Below are positions 1-8,628 of a stretch of 64,000 bases of DNA, piece by piece. The notes below the pieces were generated by a model. It had not been told where the DNA came from. It worked only from the letters and a program-made list of their open reading frames with translations, and did not search any database. Each line of letters opens with the position of its first letter. Within the stretch, counting starts at the first letter, position 1. Source of the DNA: DASPTH01 sp046727575 (GTDB lineage: Bacteria; Actinomycetota; Acidimicrobiia; IMCC26256; DASPTH01); the NCBI GenBank assembly GCA_046727575.1, contig JBKPCV010000033.1:1-64000 (forward strand), written 5' to 3'. Position numbers and translations under genes: made by a program.

Positions 1-847
1 GCACGCGGTCGAGCAGGTCGCGCCAGACCGCGTAGTGCTCGCGCTCGCGCGCGTTCGGCGGCCGTCCGACGATCCACGCGTTGCCGTAGTCGGACTGGTA
101 GCCGCAGTAGTTGACGCCGTTGTCGGCCCAGACGAGGTCACCATCCGCGAGCTTGCGCGGACGGGTGGGCGTCGGGAACGCGAGGTCACCGGTGATCGAC
201 AACGGTCGGTCGGCCGGCGATCGTCCCATCACCTGCCAGATCGGGTCGACCGTGTTCGAAGAGACGCCCAGTTCGAACAGCGAACGCAAGAGCCGTCCGC
301 TCAGCGCGATGGCGTCGACACCGGGCCGCACGATCGACTCGACGTCGGCGATGGCGGCTTCGTTGATCGCTTGCGCGCGGCGGATGCATTCGATCTCGTC
401 CCCCGTCTTCACGACCTTGGCGGCACTGACGACCAACGCGGCATCCACGAGCTCCCGATCGTGGAGCGATGCACGCAATGGCATCGTGAGGTCGTCCACC
501 GCCAGCCGCCCGGGCGGCAGCGACTTCGCGAACGTGGCTGCATCGTCGTCCCATTCGAGGTCGAGTGGGTCGTGGACGTGCTCACCGTCGAGGTCGGCAG
601 GAACGCCATCGCGGTACGGCGTGTAGATCTCCGGTGGCGCGCCGTCGCGTGTCAAGACGGCCAGCGCGCGCCGGTGCGCGGCTCGACCCGCGTCGGCCGC
701 GGGAACCACGACGCCGCTGGCGTACAACACCGAGCTCGGAATCGCGGCGACCAGCACGTCCACATCCTGCGCGTGCATCTGTTCCACCAGACGCGCGTGA
801 CGCTCGCGTCGCATTCGGTCGAGATCGAGAGGGCGTTCGAAGTTCAC
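1..847 (-). CDS. M24 family metallopeptidase (Xaa-Pro peptidase-like), C-terminus off window
   Basis: The gene is cut by the left edge of the window and 282 codons are visible. The N-terminal part is the creatinase/prolidase N-domain. Near codons 240-256 the frame shows a D-N-G then G-Y-x-S-D-Y-G pattern, which matches the first two aspartate metal ligands of M24 peptidases; the later His and two Glu ligands would lie off-window. The GTG start at 847 lies 4 bp after the stop of the amidohydrolase gene, so the two are probably co-transcribed. An ATG at 814 is an alternative start. Family members are cytoplasmic dimetal peptidases or C-N hydrolases. The substrate cannot be told from this fragment. 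Confidence 0.85.
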   Translation of the reverse strand, partial: MNFERPLDLDRMRRERHARLVEQMHAQDVDVLVAAIPSSVLYASGVVVPAADAGRAAHRRALAVLTRDGAPPEIYTPYRDGVPADLDGEHVHDPLDLEWDDDAATFAKSLPPGRLAVDDLTMPLRASLHDRELVDAALVVSAAKVVKTGDEIECIRRAQAINEAAIADVESIVRPGVDAIALSGRLLRSLFELGVSSNTVDPIWQVMGRSPADRPLSITGDLAFPTPTRPRKLADGDLVWADNGVNYCGYQSDYGNAWIVGRPPNAREREHYAVWRDLLDRV

Positions 848-851
848 GTCA

Positions 852-2063
852 CTAAGGAAGGCGGTAGGCGTCGACTGCGTTCTGCCCGAGGATCCGGCTC
901 TGGCTCTCCTCGGGTAGCCGCTCGATCCGTTCGCGCAGCTCGTCGATGATCCCGGGGTGGTACTCGGGGTGCGGATAGTCAGAAGCCCAGATGATGCGGT
1001 CGTCTCCGAGGAACTCCGCGCACTCGGCCAGGTTCCATTCCTCTGGCTCGAAGCTCACGTAACACTGGCGCCGGAAGTACTCGCTCGGCAGCATCGAGAG
1101 CCATCGTTTCTCGAGCGGAAAGGCCTCGACCTGCTCGTCCATTCGCTCGAGCAGGGACGGCACCCAGCCGCCGCCCGATTCGAGCACGAGGACGCGCAAG
1201 TTCGGGAAACGTTCGCACACTCCTCCCATGAGGAGCCGGCCGAGTGACACCGTCATGTCGACCATGTTGCCGACCGCTTGACCGAGTCCGGAGCCACCGT
1301 GGACCTCGCTCATCGCCATGTTGGTGACGCTCATGTTCTCGCTCGGCGCGACCAGCTGGAACTTGCGGCACGCTCCCGGCGTGTCGATGTGGACGCCCGG
1401 GTGGAGGCCGACTGCAACGTCGAGGTCTTGGCACGCGGCCCAGAATGGGTCGTACACGGAGTGGTTCAACGGCAATTCGTCCACGTACGCCGATGGTCGG
1501 ATGAAGATGCCGCGAAGGCCGAGCTTGTTCACCGCGCGCTCCGCCTCGGCAACCGCAAGCTCAGGCGCCTGCAGGGGAACACCTGCCACGGCAAAAAGCC
1601 GCGTCGGACAGGCGGCGCAGAACTCGGAGATCCACTCGTTGTACGCGCGAATGCAGTCGTGCACGAATTCGACGTTCTGGAATGCGGGAATCGGGTCGAC
1701 CGGTCCGAAGAACATCGCCTGCGACGGATAGAGCACCGCGGCGTCGACGCCGTCGGCGTCGAGCTGCTCGATCCGCGCGTCGGGGTCGTAGCCGCCGCGT
1801 GCCCTGAGCTGCGCCAGCATGCCGAAGAACTCCTCTGGTGTCACGCCGACGGCCGCGGCCATCTGGTTCTGCAGCTCACGGCCACCCGCGCGCACAACCC
1901 CGCCCGCGTAGTTGACCTCGTAGATGTCGTCCTCCACGACCTTGCGAGGGATCCAGTCACCCCACTTGTCGTGATCCATGCGATCGACCCACAAGCTCTC
2001 ACCCGGTTCCATCACGTGCCCATCGCCGTCGACGACGAGCGTCTTCGGGGGCGCTCCCGTCAT
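852..2063 (-). CDS. amidohydrolase family 2 protein (ACMSD/decarboxylase-like TIM barrel)
   Basis: A 403-aa cytoplasmic protein. The start is the ATG at 2063, preceded by an AGAGGAG Shine-Dalgarno; the reading frame stays open further upstream, but that part has no protein-like character. Residues about 8-20 carry VDGDGHVMEP, the place where this superfamily has its first metal-binding motif. Near residue 361 is the ASDYPHPEY motif with the conserved Asp/His close to the C-terminus, and a GLHPGVH segment lies in between. This layout is typical of PF04909 proteins that hydrolyse or decarboxylate small cyclic or aromatic acids. It is followed at once by the M24 peptidase, which suggests a small catabolic operon. 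The specific substrate is unknown. Confidence 0.85.
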   Translation of the reverse strand: MTGAPPKTLVVDGDGHVMEPGESLWVDRMDHDKWGDWIPRKVVEDDIYEVNYAGGVVRAGGRELQNQMAAAVGVTPEEFFGMLAQLRARGGYDPDARIEQLDADGVDAAVLYPSQAMFFGPVDPIPAFQNVEFVHDCIRAYNEWISEFCAACPTRLFAVAGVPLQAPELAVAEAERAVNKLGLRGIFIRPSAYVDELPLNHSVYDPFWAACQDLDVAVGLHPGVHIDTPGACRKFQLVAPSENMSVTNMAMSEVHGGSGLGQAVGNMVDMTVSLGRLLMGGVCERFPNLRVLVLESGGGWVPSLLERMDEQVEAFPLEKRWLSMLPSEYFRRQCYVSFEPEEWNLAECAEFLGDDRIIWASDYPHPEYHPGIIDELRERIERLPEESQSRILGQNAVDAYRLP

Positions 2064-2265
2064 CGCTGCTCCTCTCGATACGACCGGGCCGGTGGAACCA
2101 GTTCGTCGGAAGAGTACGCGTGACGCACGGATCGAAGCGAGCGTGGGTAGGGGACGCGGCGGAACGCGGCCGCGGACGGTGCTCGCCGCGACTGGAATGC
2201 ATCGTGCGCTCGGTGTGTTCCATGGGCGAGCCCGTGATGAGGTCAGGCAAAGGAGGTTCGGGTCG

Positions 2266-2709
2266 GTGCAGTGCAGGCAGTGCGAGAAGGAGCTCACTCC
2301 CGAACGCGCCGCGCTCGGCTACGACTATTGCACGCGGCCGGAGTGCGTCGAAGCCTGCTTCGAGCCGGTCGACGTGGTCGCCCTCGGCGTGAACAAGGCC
2401 GCCGACCAGTACCTCCTGCGCCGGCACCTCGACATTCCCGAGCCCACTGCCCGCACCTCAGGGGACGCGCCCGATGATTCGTTCGGAGCACTGAATCTGG
2501 TCGGAAAGCCACCGACCGCCCGCTCACAGTCGAGGACCACGACGGCGAAGAGCACCGCCGCGAAGATCGCCGCGCTCGAAGCGGAGCTCGATGCCGCCCT
2601 GGCGTGCGAGCAGGATCCGGCGCAACGCCGCAAGCTCGTCGACGATCACAACGCGAGGCTGCGACAGCTCAACATCCGTTATCGGCGAACGGCACAGCGG
2701 CAGACCTGA
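2266..2709 (+). CDS. conserved hypothetical zinc-ribbon protein with basic C-terminus
   Basis: A 147-aa protein. The start chosen is GTG 2266, because AGGAGG lies 9 bp upstream and the first metal-like cysteines follow immediately. C3, C6, C22 and C27 (plus C31) form a short Cys4-type treble-clef or zinc-ribbon. The rest is hydrophilic with an Ala/Glu/Arg-rich helix at about 95-140 that may form a coiled coil. It is divergent from the amidohydrolase and has no obvious operon partner. I do not recognise a function; nucleic-acid or protein binding through the zinc knuckle is only an inference. Confidence 0.75.
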   Translation: MQCRQCEKELTPERAALGYDYCTRPECVEACFEPVDVVALGVNKAADQYLLRRHLDIPEPTARTSGDAPDDSFGALNLVGKPPTARSQSRTTTAKSTAAKIAALEAELDAALACEQDPAQRRKLVDDHNARLRQLNIRYRRTAQRQT

Positions 2710-2833
2710 CGGAGTGACCTCTGCCGGCCGTGGCGCCGCTTCGGATATCCTGCGCGTGCCGCGCCTGGAGCAGGTTGGGCCGGCGTGCCTACTTCCCGTT
2801 TCCTGGGTTGCTGACCCAATCCGAGGCGCTCCG

Positions 2834-4768
2834 ATGACGCCCGTCGACCTCTCGCAAGGACAAGTGCTGCACGCGATGGGCCACGCGGTGATCCTCACTC
2901 GCGCCGACGGTGTGATCATCGCCTGGAACCCGGGCGCGGAGGAGCTGTACGGCTGGACGGCCGACGAAGCCATCGGCCGTCACGTCGGCGAGCTGATGCG
3001 GTCACCGGACACGGACGAGAACACGGCGATCTGGGATGCGGTGCTCGCCGGTGAAACGTGGTCGGGCGACTACTTGGCCCGGTGCAAGGGCGATGCGACT
3101 GCGCTCGTCCACGCCACGTCGGCTCCCGTCGTCGACGATAACGGGGCAGTCGTGGCAATTGTGAGCGTCTCGCATGACGTGTCGGAGCGGCGGTCGTCCG
3201 AAGAAGCGCTGCGACGAGAACAGGCGCGGCTCCGCCTCGCCTTCGCGTCCGCTCGGATGGGGTCGTGGAGCTGGGACCTCGCGACGGGGACGATCACGTG
3301 GGACGACGCCATGGAGGCCCGCTATGGGCTCGCGCCGGGCACCTTCGGCGGAACGTTCGCCGAGTTCATGTCGCGCGTGCATGAGGACGACCGGGACCGT
3401 GTCCTCGAGCAGATCGAACAAGCTCGGGAGGGCCAGCAGGAACTGATGTTCGAGCACCGGGCCGTCTGGCCCGACGGCTCGATCCACTGGCTCGAGGCGC
3501 GCGGACAGCCGCTCGTCGGCGAGTCTGGTGCGCTCGCGCGCATGGTGGGCGTCGGCATCGACATCGACGAGCGCAAGCAGCTGGAAGCGCTGATCCTCGA
3601 AGCGTCCGAGTTGCGCGCCACGGCAAACCTCGCGCGGGACCTCGAAGAAGCGGAGCGCATCGCGGGGCTCGGAAGCTGGCGTTGGGAAGCCGCGACGAAC
3701 GTTGTGACGGTGTCGACCGAGATGGCGCGCATCCTGGACACGCCGCGCGCGGTGACCGGTGTCGAGTTCTCCGACGCGTTGCGGCGGGCCGTCCACCCCG
3801 AGGATGTCGAACAGATCGAAGGCGCCGCCAACGCCGCCCTTCGGAGTGGGCGTCGACGCTTCGTGATGGAGTGCCGCGTGATCGTGGCGGGAGACGTCCG
3901 CCAGATGGTGCACCGCGGCGAGATGCTCCACGACGAAGAGGGCAACCTGATCGCGGTCCGGGGCACGTTCCAGGACATCACGGAGCAACGCCGGGCATCG
4001 GAAGCGCTGCTTGCGACGCGCGACAGCCTCGTTCAGGAGCAGCGTGCGGTCGCGGTGCTGCACGAGACGCTCATCCGTCCGCAGTTCCCCGAGATCGAGG
4101 GGTTCGAGATCGCCGCTCGCTACGTCGCCGCCGAGAACGACTCCGAGGTGGGCGGCGACTGGTATGACGCGTTCGCGGTTCCGGACGGTTGCATCGTGCT
4201 CACGGTCGGCGACGTGAGCGGGCACGGCGTGAGTTCGGCGCGTCTCATGGCGAAGTTGCGGCACGCGACACGTGCATACGCGTGCATTTACGACGACCTG
4301 CCGCTCCTGATCGAACGCCTCGACGAGTTCCTGATCCAGTTCCGCGACGACATCCAGATCGCCACACTGCTCGTGGCGCGCCTGGAGCCATCCAGTGCGC
4401 GGCTCGAGCTGATCTCAGCGGGTCATCCTCCGCCGCTGCTCGTCAGCGGACACGAGAGCTCATTCGTCGAGGTACCGCCAGGCCCGCCGTTGGGGACACC
4501 CCACGACGACGATGTGTTCCGGACGATTCGGATGAAGTTGACGCCCCGCGACGCCGTGCTCTTCTATACCGACGGCCTCGTGGAGCGTCGCGCCGAGCCT
4601 CTCGACAACGGACTCGAACGGCTTCGCACCGGAGCGAGCACCGCGCTCATCGAGAGCGCCGATCAGCTCTGCGACGTTGCAACCGCCGCGTGTCTGACGG
4701 GATTGAAGCGCTCGGACGACGTGTGTCTCCTCGCTCTTCGCAAGACGGAGCTTTCTGGCGTCGACTGA
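2834..4768 (+). CDS. multi-PAS PP2C-type phosphatase (RsbU/SpoIIE family)
   Basis: A 644-aa soluble signalling protein. Three PAS repeats occupy roughly residues 12-125, 135-260 and 290-400. The second and third look like PAS_3 with PAC tails ending in DIDERKQ and DITEQRR. A linker helix leads into a C-terminal PPM/SpoIIE phosphatase domain at about 435-640, with GGDWYDAF and GDVSGHG carrying the metal-binding aspartates. Such enzymes dephosphorylate anti-anti-sigma factors in partner-switching pathways in response to a ligand, redox change or light. No anti-sigma or antagonist gene is adjacent. The open frame extends to 2591 upstream, but ATG 2834 directly precedes the first PAS domain. Confidence 0.9.
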   Translation: MTPVDLSQGQVLHAMGHAVILTRADGVIIAWNPGAEELYGWTADEAIGRHVGELMRSPDTDENTAIWDAVLAGETWSGDYLARCKGDATALVHATSAPVVDDNGAVVAIVSVSHDVSERRSSEEALRREQARLRLAFASARMGSWSWDLATGTITWDDAMEARYGLAPGTFGGTFAEFMSRVHEDDRDRVLEQIEQAREGQQELMFEHRAVWPDGSIHWLEARGQPLVGESGALARMVGVGIDIDERKQLEALILEASELRATANLARDLEEAERIAGLGSWRWEAATNVVTVSTEMARILDTPRAVTGVEFSDALRRAVHPEDVEQIEGAANAALRSGRRRFVMECRVIVAGDVRQMVHRGEMLHDEEGNLIAVRGTFQDITEQRRASEALLATRDSLVQEQRAVAVLHETLIRPQFPEIEGFEIAARYVAAENDSEVGGDWYDAFAVPDGCIVLTVGDVSGHGVSSARLMAKLRHATRAYACIYDDLPLLIERLDEFLIQFRDDIQIATLLVARLEPSSARLELISAGHPPPLLVSGHESSFVEVPPGPPLGTPHDDDVFRTIRMKLTPRDAVLFYTDGLVERRAEPLDNGLERLRTGASTALIESADQLCDVATAACLTGLKRSDDVCLLALRKTELSGVD

Positions 4769-4782
4769 GGCACCACCCGCAG

Positions 4783-5388
4783 TTACGAACGGTCGGCGAC
4801 GTATTTGCGTGCGATCGTCAGATCGCGCACGAGTCCCGTGAACCCAGCGTCGCGGTCCGCCTCGTCCATGCGCAGGATGGCGGATGGGTGGATCGTCACC
4901 ATCGCCGCGGTGTCGGCGGTTCCCGGCATCTCGAGGATGCTTCCGCGGTCGCGCGTGACCCGTAGCTTCGGACCGAGCAGCGCCTGCGCCGCGGTCGCCC
5001 CCAGCAACACGACGATCCTCGGTTGGACGATGTCGAGCTCTGCTCTCCACCATTGCGAGCAGGCGCGGATCTGGGCGGCGTTGGGCTTCTTGTGGAGCCG
5101 TACCTTGCCCGCGGGACGCCAGCTGAAGTGCTTCACCGCATTGGTCACGTACACGTCGTCGCGGTCGATCTCCGCTTCGTGCAGCGCGCGGTCGAGCAGC
5201 AGCCCTGCAGGGCCCACGAACGGGTGGCCCTCACGGTCCTCGCGATCGCCCGGCTGCTCACCGACCAGCATCATGCGTGCGTCCGGCGGCCCCTCGCCGA
5301 AGACGGTCTGTGTCGCGCGCGCATAGAGGTCGCAGTCGGTGCAAGCCGCCGCGGCGTCGCGCATGTCGTGCAGCTGTGCCTCACGCAT
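4783..5388 (-). CDS. udgX: UdgX-type uracil-DNA glycosylase superfamily protein
   Basis: A 201-aa protein of the family 4-like uracil-DNA glycosylases. Motif A is GEQPGDRED (residues 43-51), as in UdgX, in place of the usual GEAPG. The UdgX-specific loop is present as GKVRLHKKP; H99 corresponds to the histidine that in mycobacterial UdgX forms a covalent bond with the abasic sugar after uracil excision. HPSA (167-170) is the second active-site motif. C16, C19 and C110 are candidate iron-sulfur ligands, with a His (KHF, residue 87) where family 4 has its third cysteine. ATG 5388 gives the family length. It converges with the PP2C gene, 14 bp apart. Confidence 0.88.
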   Translation of the reverse strand: MREAQLHDMRDAAAACTDCDLYARATQTVFGEGPPDARMMLVGEQPGDREDREGHPFVGPAGLLLDRALHEAEIDRDDVYVTNAVKHFSWRPAGKVRLHKKPNAAQIRACSQWWRAELDIVQPRIVVLLGATAAQALLGPKLRVTRDRGSILEMPGTADTAAMVTIHPSAILRMDEADRDAGFTGLVRDLTIARKYVADRS

Positions 5389-5509
5389 CGGCGGCCCCGA
5401 GGTCAGGATCGTGTCGTGAGCGCATCGAGCGATGTGTGCCCACGAATCCCACCCCAGAAACGGTCGCGGCGGGTTCGGTGAGCCGAACGCCTCGATCGGG
5501 TAGGACGAG

Positions 5510-5905
5510 GTGATGCCCCTGTCTTTCGGTGGATCCCGGCCGATGCGGACGAGCCGGACGGTGCACCACGTGAACGAGCTCACCACGCAGCCGTTGATCG
5601 CAGTGGGCGTCGGCGCCCTCGTCGTGGCTGCATGGATCGTGATCTTCGCCTCGGGGTTCGACCAGGACATTCAGTTCGTATTCGGGACGATCTCCTCGGG
5701 CGTCACGGTGACCATGGTGTTCGTGCTGCAGCACGCACAACGGCGCGAGCAGACCGCGGTGCAGCTCAAGCTGAACGAGATCGTGCGGGCGCTCCCCCGG
5801 GCGGACGATCGCTTGATCGGTGTCGAAGCATCCCCCGACGGCGAACTCCAGGAGGTCGAGCAGACGCAGCTCGACCACCACGCGTCCCTCCGCGACGTCG
5901 ACTAA
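5510..5905 (+). CDS. low-affinity iron permease-like small membrane protein
   Basis: A 131-aa protein with two transmembrane segments at about 28-50 and 55-78, followed by a hydrophilic tail with acidic and Gln-rich stretches. The segment QFVFGTISSGVTVTMVF and the following LQHAQRRE and LNEIVRAL motifs match the bacterial low-affinity iron permease family (PF04120). Bacterial members are usually this short and their transport role is poorly tested. The start could be GTG 5510, ATG 5513 or ATG 5543; all lie upstream of the first membrane span. It is divergent from the UdgX gene and stands alone. Confidence 0.7.
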   Translation: MMPLSFGGSRPMRTSRTVHHVNELTTQPLIAVGVGALVVAAWIVIFASGFDQDIQFVFGTISSGVTVTMVFVLQHAQRREQTAVQLKLNEIVRALPRADDRLIGVEASPDGELQEVEQTQLDHHASLRDVD

Positions 5906-6034
5906 CTGCTGAACCCGCGCTGCGCCGCCGCCTCGGTTGCAGGCCGCTGTGGCGGGCCGATACACACTGCCGCGGAGCACGGGCGCGAGATGGACCGCAA
6001 TGGGGTGTCGGTGGCCACGCCGAATCCGGGGTGA

Positions 6035-6790
6035 TCAGGCGAGCGCAGGGTCGCCGTTGGCGAACGTTCCCCACGGGTTCTTCTCGCCGGGAACGACCCA
6101 GACATGCAGCATCCAGCGGTTCGCGAACTCCGGCCCGAGCCGTGTCATGGCCCCGCCGAGCTGTGCGCACTGCTCGTTGCTGATGTCATCGAGCGCGAGC
6201 ATGAAAGCATCGCTCATGCACGCCTGCAGGTGTCGGTGCCACAGGTCGTTCGGACCTGCGAACCCGCTGGGCGGCCTGCCGACCCGATCGACGTAGTACA
6301 TGAGCCCTACGAGGGGCGCCTCGGGCGCGTCGCTGCCGAAGATCAGGTGTGTCGGGTGCGCGGGATCGAACGGCGCCCCGACGTACGCCGGATGCATGTA
6401 ATGAACGCCGAGATAGGCGAGGTCGACCGTGACCCGCACGTAGCCCAATGCCATCGCGTCGGCCGCGGTGCGGATGCCCTTCACGGCCCGCCGCGCGGCC
6501 GCGAGCTGACCTTCCAGCCGCCGGCGAGTCTCGGGATCGGTGATCCGCACCTCGAGCGCAGGGCCGAGGTGCGTGTGATCGGTATGGCCGTCGGCGGCCG
6601 ACACCTCGCCGGCGCTCGCCCCGGGGTGCACGTGGGCCGGGATCGCGACCCCCGTTCCTGAGGTCTGCGGCGCCGACAGCACGGCGATACCGAGCCCGAC
6701 CGCTACCACGATGACGCCAGCAACGGCGACGAGGGGGAGGCGCACGCTCCCCCGCTCTTCGACGCGACGCACCCCGAGATTGTGCCCCAA
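6035..6790 (-). CDS. membrane-anchored hypothetical protein, extracytoplasmic His-rich domain
   Basis: A 251-aa protein. A short basic N-terminus is followed by one hydrophobic segment (about 18-40), probably a signal anchor. The outside portion starts with a His-rich stretch (HVHPG, DGHTDHTH) and continues into a compact domain with YMHPAYVG, HPTHLIFG and a final WMLHVWVVPG segment. The many histidines suggest metal contact, which is an inference only. I recognise no named domain. The neighbouring genes are unrelated and on other strands. Confidence 0.75.
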   Translation of the reverse strand: MGHNLGVRRVEERGSVRLPLVAVAGVIVVAVGLGIAVLSAPQTSGTGVAIPAHVHPGASAGEVSAADGHTDHTHLGPALEVRITDPETRRRLEGQLAAARRAVKGIRTAADAMALGYVRVTVDLAYLGVHYMHPAYVGAPFDPAHPTHLIFGSDAPEAPLVGLMYYVDRVGRPPSGFAGPNDLWHRHLQACMSDAFMLALDDISNEQCAQLGGAMTRLGPEFANRWMLHVWVVPGEKNPWGTFANGDPALA

Positions 6791-7041
6791 GCACCCGAAG
6801 TGATGCCGCTCTTCCTCTCGACTGACGTCGCAGCGCCGCCCGTCAGCCGCTCAGCGAGGCTCAGAAATCGGCGTATTCCGATGTGACGCGGTCGCCGAAA
6901 AGGGGCACAATGGTGGCCCGGCCCCGCACCAGTGGGGACTCCCCGCCGGCTCGGAACAAGGACGCATCCCCCGTCGTTCTAAGAGCATACGGCCGTCGAT
7001 CCCCCCGTACGGTCGTCACAAATCTCTACGGGAAGGCACAG

Positions 7042-7986
7042 GTGGCTCGAGTACGAAACCGCACAGAACGGGACAACGAGGATCTCGTTCGCCTCTATCT
7101 GGAAGACATTGGTCGGCACCAACTGCTGACCAAGGACGACGAAGCGCGCCTCGCGCAGGACATCGAGGCGGGCAAGGCCGCGCGCGAAACCCTCGACTCG
7201 GTCAACCGGGGGCTCACCCGCACAGAGAAGCGTGATCTCCAGCGCCTCGTCCGCAAGGGCGAGGAGGCACAGCGCCAGTTCGTGCAGTCCAACCTCCGAC
7301 TGGTCGTGTCGATCGCCAAGCGCTACCAGGCGTCGGGAATGCCGCTGCTCGACCTCGTGCAGGAAGGCAACCTCGGCCTGATCCACGCGGTCGAGAAGTT
7401 CGACTGGCGTAAGGGCTTCAAGTTCTCGACCTACGCGACCTGGTGGATCCGCCAGGCCATCCAGCGCGGAATCGCCAACGCCGGCCGCACCATCCGGCTG
7501 CCAGTTCACGCTGCTGACAACCTCGCCCGGCTCCAGAAGGAGCGCGCGGGGCTCGAAGCGCGTCTCGGGCGTCCCGCCAGCCTCGACGAGCTCGCCGAAG
7601 AGCTCGACCTCGCCCCCGAGCGGGTCAAGGAGCTCATCCCGCACCTCGCCGAGCCGGTGTCGCTGGAGACGCCGGTCGGGGAGGACGGCGAGACCGAGCT
7701 CGGGGACCTCGTGGAAGACCGCGGCGCGGAGTCGCCCTTCGACGCGGCGACCCGGGCGATGCTGCCGGCCGAGATCGAGAAGCTGCTCGCGGTGCTCGAC
7801 GAGCGCGAGCGGTACATCCTCACGTTGCGGTTCGGTCTCGACCGCGGCGAACCGCGGACGCCCGACGAGGTCGGCCAACTCGTGAACTTGAGCCGTGAGC
7901 GCGTCCGTCAGATCGAAGCGCGTGCACTCGCTCGACTGCGTCACCCGTCGGTCGAGATGGGCGCGCGCGCGCTGCTCGCCGGCTGA
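7042..7986 (+). CDS. RpoD/HrdB-like sigma-70 family RNA polymerase sigma factor
   Basis: With GTG 7042 as start, preceded by GGAAGG, the product is 314 aa and begins just before sigma region 1.2 (DLVRLYLEDIGRH). Region 2 spans about 80-150 with SNLRLVVSIAKRY and the -10 recognition helix YATWWIRQAI. Region 3 is at about 160-235. Region 4.2 is near the C-terminus with LSRERVRQIEARALARLRHP. Region 1.1 is missing, so this is a group-2 type factor (SigB/HrdA-like), or a primary factor with a short N-terminus. The frame stays open to 6883; those extra residues look non-conserved, so a longer N-terminus is possible but less likely. Confidence 0.92.
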   Translation: MARVRNRTERDNEDLVRLYLEDIGRHQLLTKDDEARLAQDIEAGKAARETLDSVNRGLTRTEKRDLQRLVRKGEEAQRQFVQSNLRLVVSIAKRYQASGMPLLDLVQEGNLGLIHAVEKFDWRKGFKFSTYATWWIRQAIQRGIANAGRTIRLPVHAADNLARLQKERAGLEARLGRPASLDELAEELDLAPERVKELIPHLAEPVSLETPVGEDGETELGDLVEDRGAESPFDAATRAMLPAEIEKLLAVLDERERYILTLRFGLDRGEPRTPDEVGQLVNLSRERVRQIEARALARLRHPSVEMGARALLAG

Positions 7987-7991
7987 CGGAG

Positions 7992-8513
7992 CTACGTCGG
8001 CCGGACCCGCAGCTTGGTCCGTAACGCCTGCATCGCGCGGTAGACGCGCTGCCGCGCCGCGTGCTCGGTGGTCCCGAGTCGCTCGGCGACTTTCTCGTAG
8101 CTGAGCTCCTCGAAGAAGCGCAACCGCAGCACTTCTCGGTGGTGCGGAGCGAGGTCGTCGATGAGCGAGCGTGGAAGCACTGGCTCCGCGCCCGCGACGA
8201 GGTCGTCGGGAGCAGGTTCCAACACCGCCGCGTCAGGTACCGCCGCGCGCGGTTCCACGGTGACTCGCGACCGCGCTCGTGCCTGGTCGATAGCGAGGTT
8301 GCGCACGATTCGCAGCACGTACCACTTGGCTTGATCCGGGGTACAGGTGAGCGTGCCACGTTGGAGTGCGCGCACCAGGGCCGATTGCGCGAGGTCTTCT
8401 GCGTCGGCATCGCTGCGCGTGAAGGTGCGTGCGAATCGGAAGATCTGGGCGTGATGCTCGATGACGACCTCGCGCAGGTCGACGAGTTCCCCCTCGTTGT
8501 CCGCCGCCCTCAT
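7992..8513 (-). CDS. ECF-type RNA polymerase sigma factor
   Basis: A 173-aa ECF sigma factor. Region 2 (about 15-85) includes DAEDLAQSALVRAL and the WYVLRIVRNLAIDQAR helix. Region 4 (about 115-165) holds LAPHHREVLRLRFFEELSY and an HTH with TEHAARQRVYRAMQALR. ATG 8513 has AGGGCGG in front; the upstream open frame is not protein-like. No anti-sigma gene is next to it. The gene converges on the RpoD-like sigma gene with only 5 bp between the stops. A CGGTACCG palindrome sits about 35 bp upstream of the start and could be part of its control, which is weak evidence. Confidence 0.9.
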   Translation of the reverse strand: MRAADNEGELVDLREVVIEHHAQIFRFARTFTRSDADAEDLAQSALVRALQRGTLTCTPDQAKWYVLRIVRNLAIDQARARSRVTVEPRAAVPDAAVLEPAPDDLVAGAEPVLPRSLIDDLAPHHREVLRLRFFEELSYEKVAERLGTTEHAARQRVYRAMQALRTKLRVRPT

Positions 8514-8628
8514 CCGCCCTTGCCTTCCCCCGCCAGAAACGGGCGGTACCGTACCGTCCGCTCGATCACCGGGCAACGCCTGACTGGGCGGGCTCCGTCG
8601 AGAGGGCGCAGGGCGGCGCGTTGTTACT

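Noticed and set aside
3002..4264. 420-codon minus-strand frame
   Set aside because: A complementary shadow of the PAS/PP2C gene, which has clear domains.
8540..8560. CGGTACCG palindrome upstream of the ECF sigma gene as operator
   Set aside because: Short palindromes of this kind are frequent by chance in GC-rich DNA, and nothing else supports a site.
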